A stretch of 22,257 bases of DNA, from the IMG/VR virus record IMGVR_UViG_3300008450_000514, positions 1 through 22,257 of that record; one strand, written 5' to 3'. The notes under the pieces were generated by a model. The model saw only the letters and a list, made by a program, of their open reading frames with translations. It was not told the origin of the DNA and ran no database searches. Made by a program: the position numbers and the translations under genes. The stretch is from a virus. This document shows positions 7,086 to 15,094 of this stretch, piece by piece. How positions within the stretch are numbered: position 1 is the stretch's first letter; each line of letters begins with the position of its first letter.

Positions 7086-10000
7086 TTAGTTCTGCCCTCT
7101 CAGTTTGCCTTGAAGTTCAAGAAGCTGCGAAACAATCTCATCGCGACGAGGGCTTGGGCGAAGTTCACCCATTGCTCGAATGACCTTGCGAAGTTGTCCG
7201 CTTGCAACCCCGGTGTCTTTGCCAGCCGACTCAGCAATCATTGGCATGAGCTTAGCCGCTTCTGAGTTCTTTCCAAGGACAGACGAAATGCTATCGACCA
7301 GTGCTTGATCCACTGTCAAAGCCATTGAGGCTGGGACTTGAGCGGGCGCTTCAATGCTTGGCGTTTGAACAGTAGCGGCTTCAGTCGTTTGCTGCTGAAC
7401 CTCTTCAGCCATATCCGGCGGAAGGGCTGCGGCAATTGCTTCCGCAGAAATTATTCCGTCTTCTACTGGCAGCGTTGGGCTTTCGGGCGGCATCATCTTT
7501 CCAAGTGCTTTAGCCATTGGCAAGCTATCAGCAGTAAAGGCGCTGTTAGGAACAACAGTTACAAACCCATTCTGATCTGCTGCGTAGAGTTGCCACTGTG
7601 GCTTAGACGTAGTTGACCCAGGCGTTGGGCCGTAGAATACGCGCCGAGCGATGCCCAAGTTTGCTTGAGCTTGAGACGCATTGCCAACAACGTCCTGAAC
7701 AATCTGAACAGGGAAGTAGTTTGGATTTGCCTGAAGTTCCTCAATCGAAACAATGCCCAGACCAACGCCGTAAGCGCTTCTCTTGGGAAAGCTTAGACGA
7801 TTGTCTTCCGTGCTAAGCTTCTTAACGATTTCAGCAACGCCGCTTTCAAAAGCCTTGATGTCGTAACCAAAGCTTTCAGGATGATGGCGAACAGTTGATC
7901 CACCAGTCAGGGGATCATAGCCATTAGGATTTTGAGTAAACCGCTTCTCAACGGCCTTCTCCATGATCCCATAGGCATTGCCACGATGAACAGTTGCCAT
8001 TGCCATTGCCAGTGGAACAAACTCATCCATCAATGAAGATGGAACGCCAAGGTTTGCCAGCATCTGAGCGGGATTGTCGTAGCTTGTAAGTTCTTTGAAG
8101 ATTTCGTCAGACATTGGGTCGCGCAGTCTATCGCCAACGGCAACGACATAAGAACCTTCAGCGCCAATTGGAGCCATCTCAGCAGCACTAACAAGTGCCT
8201 CAAGTTTTGCGGCATCGCCCTGAAACTCTCGAACAACGCCTTCGTTCACAGACATCTTTCCAGTTGCATCAACAGTGAAAAGATTTGAGCGAACATAGCC
8301 AAGAATGATCTGAGCTTGCTCAGCGGAAGCTGTGCCATTCAAAATTTGAGAGGCAGCATACTTAAGCTCTTTAGGAATGACGCCTCTATTGGCAATGCTT
8401 AGCGCAACAGCATTTGCCTCAGCCTCATTGGCAGGAGGACGCATAAAGAGATCAGTTGGAAGCGAAGCAAGGCCAACAGCCTGAGAGACTAACTGGCTGG
8501 TTTCTTCCGCAGTTTTGCCAACCAAAGTGCCAGCACCCAAGTTTTGCAGGTCAGTTTGCTCCTGCTGGATTGCTTGAGTCTGTGCAAAGCTCTTGGCAAT
8601 AGCTTCAGACTGACTTGAAAGCTCTTCAGATACCTTAGTGCGATTTGCAGAGACGACCTTTCCTTCGATGTTAGTCGATGTGCCAAGAGCTTTATCAATC
8701 TCAGCTTTCAACTCAGGCAACAAGTTTTTAGCATCATTTGGATTTCCAGTGTCAGCGTAGATAGATGCGGCTTTGAGTTGCTGAGAGCGCATTGCCGCAT
8801 CTGGGATGTTCGACAGAATGTTTGAGATTGAGCTATATGCAGCAGCCGTTACTGCCTTTGAAGCAGCATCAATGTGAGCAGGTGTTCCCGTCTGACCAGT
8901 TTTTGCTGCAAGAGCGTTAAGAACTCCAATATTGCTGGTGAAGTTTGCGCTCGTAGTGCCAGTTGAAATCCTTTCCGCGCCAAGATTGAAGTTCTTCTGG
9001 TTCTCGCCGTTCTGAAGCGTTGTCATCTTGGAAGACAGATCGCTGTTGATTGACTGAACATACTGAACAATCTCTGGATCAGCGTATGATCCATGCTTCT
9101 TGGTAAACGCAGCATAAGCAGCTTGCTTCTGTGCAAACGGAACAGTGTCGTCGCCAAAGATTGACTTCAGGGCCGTCGAATCTTCAGTGATATTGATCTG
9201 CGTCAGGCTTTTTTCTTTAGCCCGCGCAATGTCGCCACCTTGCTTCCAGCTTTTAGCAATAGAGCTAAGGGTTCCACCTTCTCCAGCAACTTCTGGCGCA
9301 AGAATGTTGTAGAAGATTGGCGGCATAATATCGGCAAGAGTTGCCTGATCCCCAGCAGCAAGAGCTTCCGCAAAGACAGACAATGTTTGGCCGCTTGGAT
9401 CACGGCTATTCAGCATTGACGAGACACGACGAACAACGCCTTCGTTCAACTGTTTCTCAGCAGAATTAATCTTAGAAAGGATCGAGTTGTAAGCGTCCCG
9501 GCCAATAACTCTTGGATCATACTTAGAGATTTCATCAATGAGCTGTTGTCTAGCCTGATAGATTTGAGTCGCTGAACCAAATTCGCCATAGCCAGCATAG
9601 GTGTTTGAGTCAACAGTCTGAGCCAAGGTGACATCAAAAACCGTAGCATTGTCTTTTTCGGCGGCAGCTTCAGCCTCAGACCTAGCTTTGGCATTGTTTG
9701 CAATCGCAGCCCCAACATCTTTTGAAATCTCAAAGACATCTTTGTTTTCATTGGCAAACTTTATGTAGTCAATCGGAGCATCAACCCCAGACATGACTTC
9801 CATTTGCTTGACAACACCACGTGCTGCTGGGCCCATCATCTCATAGATTGTCTTTTGGCCACCGCTCTGCATGTAGAGTTGGATAAGGCCAGAATCCACG
9901 GCCACATTTGGATCGGCCATTGCAGCAGACAAACGACCAGACATGTAAGCCGTGCGAGCTTTCTCAAGAAATTCAGGCTTAGAGTTTGGAGAAATTCCAG

Positions 10001-10673
10001 CATCAACATAGTCAATATGTTGAGCATTTATTCCTTTAGTAGCGCGGTCAGCTTGGTCAAACGCAACGGCACCGCCAGATGCGCCAATGTTAAACATGCT
10101 TTCGATGTAGGCGTCTTCAGACTTTTGCTTAGCAGCTTGAGCCTCAGCGCGGATTCTGTTCATCTGAGCAATCTGAAGCCGGGTGCGTCCGTCTTCCAGC
10201 GCAGACGCGCCACGATCCACAACGATCTGCTTATAGAAACCAGATGCGTTTGCACCAGTGCCTTCAAGATACTGAGAGAACGCAGTCTCAAAAGCCTTGG
10301 GCGAGTCCTGATACCTGTTGAGCATCAGCTCTTTTGTGTTCTGAATGTCGTCAGCAATAGCCTGCTCAAAGCGTTGAAGAGCTACCTTCTCAAACGCTTC
10401 CCGCGAAAACCGACCCATAGTCTGAGTTAGTTCCATTGCCATCGGAAGCTTGTTGTTGGCATCGAAGGTGGTGATGAGATTGATGTCAGTCTCAGCAGCA
10501 AGTTCACCGCCACGCTTTACAGCTTGATCGCGGGCAATCTCATAGGAGCGCCGATAAATTTGGTCTGCGCCAGAGACAACGGCTTCAGCAATCGACTGAC
10601 CAGCCTGCGGTGTCCGAAGAACGCCAATAGGCTGGATGCCAAATTCGCGAGTCTGACGTTTGATTTCGACCAT
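7086..10673 (-). CDS. large internal virion protein (T7 gp15-like by position and composition)
   Basis: A 1195-residue, mostly helical, Ala/Gln/Glu-rich soluble protein without clear TM segments. The N-terminus is MVEIKRQTREFGIQPIG. An RIRAEAQAAKQKSED-type coiled-coil segment lies near residue 174, and many regular Ala-rich helices fill the centre. A Pro/Ala/Thr-rich linker (about 1080-1115) precedes a C-terminal helical domain ending LLELQGKLRGQN. It is longer than T7 gp15 (747 aa) but in the same place between the gp14- and gp16-like genes, so a tube-forming ejection protein is the best call. The start overlaps the previous stop as TAATG. No enzymatic motif is visible. Identification rests mainly on synteny. 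Confidence 0.72.
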   Translation of the reverse strand: MVEIKRQTREFGIQPIGVLRTPQAGQSIAEAVVSGADQIYRRSYEIARDQAVKRGGELAAETDINLITTFDANNKLPMAMELTQTMGRFSREAFEKVALQRFEQAIADDIQNTKELMLNRYQDSPKAFETAFSQYLEGTGANASGFYKQIVVDRGASALEDGRTRLQIAQMNRIRAEAQAAKQKSEDAYIESMFNIGASGGAVAFDQADRATKGINAQHIDYVDAGISPNSKPEFLEKARTAYMSGRLSAAMADPNVAVDSGLIQLYMQSGGQKTIYEMMGPAARGVVKQMEVMSGVDAPIDYIKFANENKDVFEISKDVGAAIANNAKARSEAEAAAEKDNATVFDVTLAQTVDSNTYAGYGEFGSATQIYQARQQLIDEISKYDPRVIGRDAYNSILSKINSAEKQLNEGVVRRVSSMLNSRDPSGQTLSVFAEALAAGDQATLADIMPPIFYNILAPEVAGEGGTLSSIAKSWKQGGDIARAKEKSLTQINITEDSTALKSIFGDDTVPFAQKQAAYAAFTKKHGSYADPEIVQYVQSINSDLSSKMTTLQNGENQKNFNLGAERISTGTTSANFTSNIGVLNALAAKTGQTGTPAHIDAASKAVTAAAYSSISNILSNIPDAAMRSQQLKAASIYADTGNPNDAKNLLPELKAEIDKALGTSTNIEGKVVSANRTKVSEELSSQSEAIAKSFAQTQAIQQEQTDLQNLGAGTLVGKTAEETSQLVSQAVGLASLPTDLFMRPPANEAEANAVALSIANRGVIPKELKYAASQILNGTASAEQAQIILGYVRSNLFTVDATGKMSVNEGVVREFQGDAAKLEALVSAAEMAPIGAEGSYVVAVGDRLRDPMSDEIFKELTSYDNPAQMLANLGVPSSLMDEFVPLAMAMATVHRGNAYGIMEKAVEKRFTQNPNGYDPLTGGSTVRHHPESFGYDIKAFESGVAEIVKKLSTEDNRLSFPKRSAYGVGLGIVSIEELQANPNYFPVQIVQDVVGNASQAQANLGIARRVFYGPTPGSTTSKPQWQLYAADQNGFVTVVPNSAFTADSLPMAKALGKMMPPESPTLPVEDGIISAEAIAAALPPDMAEEVQQQTTEAATVQTPSIEAPAQVPASMALTVDQALVDSISSVLGKNSEAAKLMPMIAESAGKDTGVASGQLRKVIRAMGELRPSPRRDEIVSQLLELQGKLRGQN

Positions 10674-11113
10674 TAGCGTGTGTCCCTATAATCTGAGTAA
10701 GCAGTAAGACCAGTTGCTGTTGCTTTGAGCAACGAGCCAATAAAAGCTTCCTGCCCAACACGGCGCTCAGTTGCGCCTTGCTGTCTTAGCTTTAGTTCGT
10801 TGAGGCGAGTCATAAGGTTTAGATCGGAGATGTCTTCGCCAAAGACCTTCTGTTCCTTGCGCTTAAACGCCTCAATAGATGGGTCAATGTCTCGACCAGC
10901 AGCATAGAAGGCGGCATCGGCGGCAGACATGGCTTCCTTAAAGGCAGCGTTCCGCATGTTTGCTTGCTGAACGCCCTGAGCCTTAGCTAAGATTGATTCC
11001 GTCTTCGTGCTGAATGCGTTTAGCTCACCAGTTCTTTTGGCAGCAATGCCGCCATAAATAGAGCCAGCGGCTGATACGCCAGCGGAGAGCAGCATTAAAG
11101 TAACTGGGTCCAT
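10673..11113 (-). CDS. small internal virion protein (T7 gp14-like)
   Basis: A 146-residue protein. The N-terminus is a Gly/Ala-rich hydrophobic helix (about 4-25, VTLMLLSAGVSAAGSIYGGIAA) followed by Ala/Gln/Glu-rich helices and a second small hydrophobic stretch near the C-terminus (IGSLLKATATGLTAYSD). T7 gp14 forms the outer-membrane pore of the ejection machine and has a similar N-terminal glycine-zipper-like segment. Such short proteins sit directly after the tail tube genes. TAATG overlaps join it to both neighbours, so translation is likely coupled through 13308-7086. Confidence 0.75.
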   Translation of the reverse strand: MDPVTLMLLSAGVSAAGSIYGGIAAKRTGELNAFSTKTESILAKAQGVQQANMRNAAFKEAMSAADAAFYAAGRDIDPSIEAFKRKEQKVFGEDISDLNLMTRLNELKLRQQGATERRVGQEAFIGSLLKATATGLTAYSDYRDTR

Positions 11114-13308
11114 TAGATCATCAACTCCGCAATCAAGCCGTTCAACTGAAGCGGCAACGGTTCATTCTGAGATACAGTAACCTGTGGATCGCGCCCATAG
11201 CCAAGAAGTCGAAACTCCTTCTTGCCACTGAACGTAGAGTCTATCGACGCAGCCCTGTTGTTTACCTTTACGGATCGAGTTGAGCGCAAGTCAACGATAG
11301 CAGCAGAGACGCCACGGACATCGCCAGTTCTAGGCCCGCCCTGAAGCGCAGCATCAATTGGGTTTGTCGTCACGCTAACTGGGAAGGCCACACCAACGTG
11401 GTAGGTTCCAGTGTATCCAGTCATAGAAATTTTGTTGACACCGCCATCTAGGACAACAGTTCTTTGACCAATGTATTGAAGGCCATCATTACTTACGACA
11501 GAAACGACATCGCCAACACTGTAAGAGCTACCAACAGTGATGTAATTAGATGAAACGGTTCCAGTGACGTAAAAGTCTAGGCCAATTTCTCCGTCAAACT
11601 CGCACAGGTGCATATCGCCATCTGCATCATAGACATTGGCAAACACTCTTGTTCCAATGCCAAGAACCGAACAGAAGTTTCCGTCAGTGGTCAATCGAGT
11701 CCAAGATGCACGTTTTTCAGCGCGGTTGGAGTTGAAGAGCGCAATATCCCCATTTGCATTTGACATGAACGCATAAGATTCAGCCTGACCAAATGCTCCA
11801 TGAGTAACAGTCATGCACTTTGGCGTCACAATCAAATGAGAAGCCAACGTAGAAACAGATGTCGAGGTGTAGGCGTCTTCACGATCTGTGTAGAGATACT
11901 CTCGAACAACAGTTCCGCCGCGCTGAACGTAGATTGTTGCCCCGTCAATCGAAACTGGCTGAACGTGGTCGCACCCATACGGAGTTTGCAACCGAATTTG
12001 CACATTGGTTGGCGTAATTGGCTGGTTAAGGTAGCTAGGGACATACAACTCGCCCCATGCACCGAAGATTTGCAAATCACGGTTGGAGATTAGGTATCTA
12101 ATCTCATTCACAGTGCCAGTAGCGGCAACAAGAGCAATGGCATCCGTATCTCCAGCATCGCGAACATCGAAGTTGAAGAAGTCGCCAAGTGCGCTCATCC
12201 AAAGTGAGTCGGGTTGAGCCAAGGTTCCTGCGTAACACAGTCTGTTTTCGTGAAAAACTACAGCCGCAGGGTATCCGCGCACCGCAGAGAAAGCTTGTTC
12301 GTCCCAGTCCGCGCTTGGAGCGTGAGTTGTAATGGTAACATAGCCACCGCCATCTTCTGCCAAAGACGCAGCGCCTCCAGCGGTGAAATACCAAGTGTTT
12401 TCATTAATCACGCCACCAACAGTTCTGGTGCCATTAAGGTTGCCAGCGTTGATGCCACCAGTTGCGCTTGCATTAGAGATCACAACGCTTTCGCCACCAG
12501 CAAAACCATGAGCAATCTGTGTAACCTCAACTCTGGTGCTGCCATCAGTGGTTCTAAGTGGGTTTAAGACCGACAATCTAATTGCAAGTGTGTCGATCAC
12601 CGTTCCAGTCACAACAGTCGAAGAGGTGTATGCAGTAATTTCAATCTCTGCCTCACCATAGCGAACAACGGCTCCAACATGGTCCGCTGTCCAGTGTGGT
12701 GCGCTTGTGGTCAGCGTAACCGATCCAGTCGTTCCGCTTGGATTAAGCGTCACACCAGTAGCCTGAAACTTAGAGTAAGGCTGATAGGTTTTCAGGCCAT
12801 CATATCGCTGGTCAAACGAAAACGGAGTTACCTCAAAGCTGGTAAGGCCCGTCCGAATGATCATTCGCGGCATGAACAACGGATGGCAGATGAACATTAC
12901 ATCGCCATACTGGGCATAGGTGTATTCTTGCAGGTAATCCTGATCGAACGGCAAAGGATCAGCATTTGTATCTTGAGTGATTGTTTCCTCTAGGGTCACA
13001 GTGCCATTCGGATTGAGGAAGAAGCAACGAACCTGCTCATGCTCAACGGAAACCAAATACTGCTCATCGTCGGAGAAGACGAATTTAAACAGGTGGGACT
13101 GAGCGGGATTAGCGGAGTCAAAGACAATGCCATAGTCGTAAATGTGCTTGAGCCCGTAACGTTTCTTTACGGACCCCTCAGACATTACGATCATGTTTTC
13201 TAGCGATTGAGCCGAGGATGCGTAGACTGGACTGTCAACGCGCATTAGCAAAGAGCCACTGACTTCCCCATACTGAAAGCTATTGATTGGGACTCTGACC
13301 TTTTGCAT
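11113..13308 (-). CDS. tail tubular protein B (T7 gp12-like nozzle)
   Basis: A 731-residue protein that forms the distal nozzle of the short tail in this family. Its N-terminus has the usual layout: VPINSFQYGEVSGSLLMRVD, then YASSAQSLENMIVMSEGSVKKRYGLKHI (the 'l.N....qG.v.rRpGl..i' pattern). Next come repeated beta-propeller-like strands, including HLFKFVFSDDEQYLVSVEH, GDVMFICHPLFMPRMIIR and AVVFHENRLCYAGTLAQPDSLWMSALGDFFNFD. That last segment is a strong marker of the family. Length is close to T7 gp12 (794 aa). TAATG overlaps at both ends. No odd features. Confidence 0.92.
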   Translation of the reverse strand: MQKVRVPINSFQYGEVSGSLLMRVDSPVYASSAQSLENMIVMSEGSVKKRYGLKHIYDYGIVFDSANPAQSHLFKFVFSDDEQYLVSVEHEQVRCFFLNPNGTVTLEETITQDTNADPLPFDQDYLQEYTYAQYGDVMFICHPLFMPRMIIRTGLTSFEVTPFSFDQRYDGLKTYQPYSKFQATGVTLNPSGTTGSVTLTTSAPHWTADHVGAVVRYGEAEIEITAYTSSTVVTGTVIDTLAIRLSVLNPLRTTDGSTRVEVTQIAHGFAGGESVVISNASATGGINAGNLNGTRTVGGVINENTWYFTAGGAASLAEDGGGYVTITTHAPSADWDEQAFSAVRGYPAAVVFHENRLCYAGTLAQPDSLWMSALGDFFNFDVRDAGDTDAIALVAATGTVNEIRYLISNRDLQIFGAWGELYVPSYLNQPITPTNVQIRLQTPYGCDHVQPVSIDGATIYVQRGGTVVREYLYTDREDAYTSTSVSTLASHLIVTPKCMTVTHGAFGQAESYAFMSNANGDIALFNSNRAEKRASWTRLTTDGNFCSVLGIGTRVFANVYDADGDMHLCEFDGEIGLDFYVTGTVSSNYITVGSSYSVGDVVSVVSNDGLQYIGQRTVVLDGGVNKISMTGYTGTYHVGVAFPVSVTTNPIDAALQGGPRTGDVRGVSAAIVDLRSTRSVKVNNRAASIDSTFSGKKEFRLLGYGRDPQVTVSQNEPLPLQLNGLIAELMI

Positions 13309-13886
13309 TAGCTGCGCCTTTGAGCAATGAACCTCGAAGTGTTGAGCTTGCGCGTAGTCTGCTGTTGAGAGTCAAGACGACGAGCCTGCATCATGTAGAG
13401 ATTGGCCTTTTGCTCCATGAGCGAAGCAAGCTGAGAATCCCGCGCCACTGATACAGCCAGCAAAGCCGCCATCGAAAACTCCACAGCAATGGTGAAGTAG
13501 GCAGGCCAGTTGGCTTCAACGGCGCGGAAAACATAGTCAGCAATGACAGTATCAGCGGCCACTGCGTTGCAGTAAGCCTTGTCACCATAGATGTCATACT
13601 CAATCGGCAGATCATTCACAGTGATTGCGTTCAGCATAATCATGCCAGACGGAAGCTGATAAGCCGCATCGAAGCGGCCAGTTGGTGCAGTTGCAAGCCG
13701 AGTCAGGGTTGCCTGATTAGTGGCAAAGCGCCAACGAGTATTGGTCAGAGAAGCCCGCGCAAGGTCTTCATACATTGCATCGCAGACATCAGCTTCAACC
13801 GTTCCATCCTCGAATGAAGTAATGGCAGAACCACCCATTAGGATGGAGGCGCGGGAGCATACTTTGATTGCGGTGTTTGCGGGCAT
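13308..13886 (-). CDS. tail tubular protein A (T7 gp11-like adaptor)
   Basis: A 192-residue protein, close to T7 gp11 (196 aa), which forms the ring between portal and nozzle. Visible family features are the start MPANTAIKVCSRASILMGG, the ADVCDAMYEDLARASLTNTRWRFAT segment (cf. 'a..ly...r...L....W.fa..r'), the LPSGMIMLNAI strand, YCNAVAADTVIADYVFRA, and a helical C-terminus. The start is ATG at 13886-13884. Its SD (AAGGAGA) is separated from the ATG by a very stable UUCG hairpin (13896-13913). This separation is unusual and is described separately. It overlaps gp12 by TAATG. Confidence 0.92.
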   Translation of the reverse strand: MPANTAIKVCSRASILMGGSAITSFEDGTVEADVCDAMYEDLARASLTNTRWRFATNQATLTRLATAPTGRFDAAYQLPSGMIMLNAITVNDLPIEYDIYGDKAYCNAVAADTVIADYVFRAVEANWPAYFTIAVEFSMAALLAVSVARDSQLASLMEQKANLYMMQARRLDSQQQTTRKLNTSRFIAQRRS

Positions 13887-13895
13887 GTGGGGTTA

Positions 13896-13913
13896 GGGGG
13901 GCCGAAGCCCCCC
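13896..13913 (-). promoter_or_regulatory. C(UUCG)G hairpin between SD and start codon of the gp11-like gene
   Basis: The minus strand reads GGGGGGC UUCG GCCCCCC, a perfect 7-bp GC stem capped by the extra-stable C(UUCG)G tetraloop. The SD AAGGAGA (13914-13920) lies directly 5' of the stem and the ATG (13886) 9 nt after it. Linear SD-to-ATG spacing is thus about 27 nt, but folding would bring it to a normal distance. The site also matches the T7 Tphi terminator position (after the capsid, before gene 11), yet no U-tract follows (UAACCCCAC). A structured ribosome site or transcript-stability element fits better than a classical terminator. Confidence 0.7.
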
Positions 13914-13922
13914 TCTCCTTTC

Positions 13923-14192
13923 TTAGTCGGAGTCGGTGTTCGTGATAGCAACACCATTCACCACATCAACGACACCGCCGCTGTTTGCGTTGACATAGGT
14001 GTGGCTCACAACCGGGGTGCCACCAGTTTCGGTAACGGCCATGATAACATCGTTGATGTTGAGCATGTTTGATGCCGAGTTAAAGTAACCAGCGGTGTTG
14101 ACATCACCAAGCGTGTCGGCAGTGGAGTAGTGCCACAGCGAAACGCCCGAAGCGCCAGCAAGGCGAGTCAGACTAGAAGCGGTAAAAGCCAT
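13923..14192 (-). CDS. small capsid-associated (decoration-like) protein
   Basis: This 89-residue protein directly follows the major capsid gene. It begins MAFTASSLTRLAGASGVSLW and continues HYSTADTLGDVNTAGYFNSA, then NMLNINDVIMAV, and ends in TDSD. The layout is familiar from many podoviruses (MAFTA..L.r..G..g..lWhY.t.D....v...gYF), where it is usually annotated hypothetical or as a virion protein. I infer a head decoration or stabilising role from its place and small beta-rich composition, not from a known mechanism. The SD AAGGAGA sits in a small hairpin loop (14195-14211), 7 nt before the ATG. Confidence 0.8.
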   Translation of the reverse strand: MAFTASSLTRLAGASGVSLWHYSTADTLGDVNTAGYFNSASNMLNINDVIMAVTETGGTPVVSHTYVNANSGGVVDVVNGVAITNTDSD

Positions 14193-14194
14193 AT

Positions 14195-14211
14195 CTGATT
14201 CTCCTTATCAG
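14195..14211 (-). promoter_or_regulatory. Shine-Dalgarno displayed in a hairpin loop
   Basis: On the minus strand CUGAU-AAGGAGA-AUCAG forms a 5-bp stem with the full SD as its 7-nt loop. The 5' arm contains the UGA stop of the capsid gene and the 3' arm ends 2 nt before the AUG. A terminating ribosome would open the stem, so translation of the decoration-like gene may be tied to capsid translation (inference). Confidence 0.55.
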
Positions 14212-15017
14212 TTGTTGTCGAGCAGTTCGTAGATGCCGTTGCTATCAATTGCGATAGCGCCCATCGACATCATCGAAGTTGCAAGGTGCGAGACTTTCTC
14301 GGCCACATAGTTGATTTCCGTCTGCACATCGGCGTTGATGCCGAGGCCGACTGCGGAGGTGTGGTAGGCAAAGTTCTTGCCAGCCGTAACCGCCGAGGTC
14401 GAGAAAATCTTGAAGCCAAGGAATTCCTTCATGGTCATGCCGCCAGCAAACGGCAGGTTCTGCGGGCCAACAAAGTCCGAGGAAGCAAACTCGGTGATGT
14501 TGAACAGGTCCGCAAAGCCCTTCGGGTGCATAGCGATGTAACGCTGACCATCTTCGGGAACGTCATTGGTGCCGAACAGTTCGAACAGGGTCAGCATGTC
14601 AGCCTTTTCAACAGCAGCAGCAGCCGAGTTGACTTGGGTTCCGTTTGCGCCTGCGTCCATAGCGGTGATCAAAATCTCGTCGGTCTTGCGACCCAGAGCG
14701 GCAGCAGCCGACTGAGCAACAGCTTGACGCTCGTTGATGTTGATCTTCAGTTCGTCCAGCTTGTCGATGTATTCGGCAGCGTAGAAGTCTGCCATCGTTG
14801 CTTCGACGTAGGTGTGAGCCAGTTCCATCGGAGTGACCATACCATTGCGGGATTTGGTCGAGGCAGAGCCAGCGCCGATTTTCTGGAAGCGAGCAGACGA
14901 ACCCGTCACGTTGGTCGTGCGAACAGTGTTCCGCAGTTTGGAACCCATGCGCTGATACGCCATGTGAACTTCGGTCTCGAACTGCTTGATGAAGGCTTGG
15001 TCGATAGTGTTTGCCAT
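14208..15017 (-). CDS. major capsid protein
   Basis: A 269-residue protein starting MANTIDQAFIKQFETEVHMA. Family features are the N-terminal helix with HMAYQRMGSKLRNTVRT, the RFQKIG and YVEATMADFYAAEYIDKLDELKININERQ segments (spread over residues 40-95), QRYIAMHPKGFADLF, NLPFAGGMTMKEFLGFKIFST, and a C-terminal IDSNGIYELL. It belongs with short HK97-fold podovirus capsid proteins. T7 gp10A is 344 aa. An in-frame TTG two codons upstream is less likely than this ATG. The SD is weak (GGA about 9 nt away), and an 8-bp stem lies just upstream (15031-15073). An out-of-frame ATG at 15030 precedes it. Scaffold and gp13-like genes lie upstream and the decoration-like gene downstream. Confidence 0.9.
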   Translation of the reverse strand: MANTIDQAFIKQFETEVHMAYQRMGSKLRNTVRTTNVTGSSARFQKIGAGSASTKSRNGMVTPMELAHTYVEATMADFYAAEYIDKLDELKININERQAVAQSAAAALGRKTDEILITAMDAGANGTQVNSAAAAVEKADMLTLFELFGTNDVPEDGQRYIAMHPKGFADLFNITEFASSDFVGPQNLPFAGGMTMKEFLGFKIFSTSAVTAGKNFAYHTSAVGLGINADVQTEINYVAEKVSHLATSMMSMGAIAIDSNGIYELLDNN

Positions 15018-15030
15018 TTTCAAGGTCCAT

Positions 15031-15073
15031 GTTGAAGTTGCGGTCGGACGGGTATCCGCCTTCTCACTTCAAC
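15031..15073 (-). promoter_or_regulatory. 8-bp stem-loop in the leader of the capsid gene
   Basis: In the 77-bp gap before the capsid ATG, GTTGAAGT and ACTTCAAC form a perfect 8-bp stem (outer arms 15066-15073 and 15031-15038 on the minus strand). A smaller GCGG/CCGC or CGGA/TCCG stem can form inside. The base of the stem is 13 nt from the start codon. Plausible roles are mRNA processing or 5' stabilisation for a highly expressed transcript, or translational control. It has no U-tract and is not a terminator. Confidence 0.5.
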
Positions 15074-15094
15074 GAGGGTGTCCTTGCGGGCCTC

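Noticed and set aside
9804-10430. Plus-strand open frame of 208 codons antisense to the gp15-like gene
   Set aside because: Composition (many Cys, His, Leu, Ser) is that of a reverse-frame shadow of an Ala-rich helical gene, with no SD or context.
13896-13913. GC-rich hairpin as a classical rho-independent terminator
   Set aside because: No U-tract follows the stem (UAACCCCAC), and an SD lies immediately 5' of it. It was kept as an RNA structural element instead.
14608-15030. Same-strand alternative frame starting at the out-of-frame ATG before the capsid gene, considered as an overlapping or frameshift product
   Set aside because: The product is Arg/Cys/His/Ser-rich low-quality sequence without motifs and lies wholly within the capsid gene. 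No slippery site was seen.
14286-15035. Plus-strand open frame of 249 codons antisense to the capsid gene
   Set aside because: It mirrors the well-supported capsid gene, has no recognisable motif, and every other supported gene is on the minus strand.
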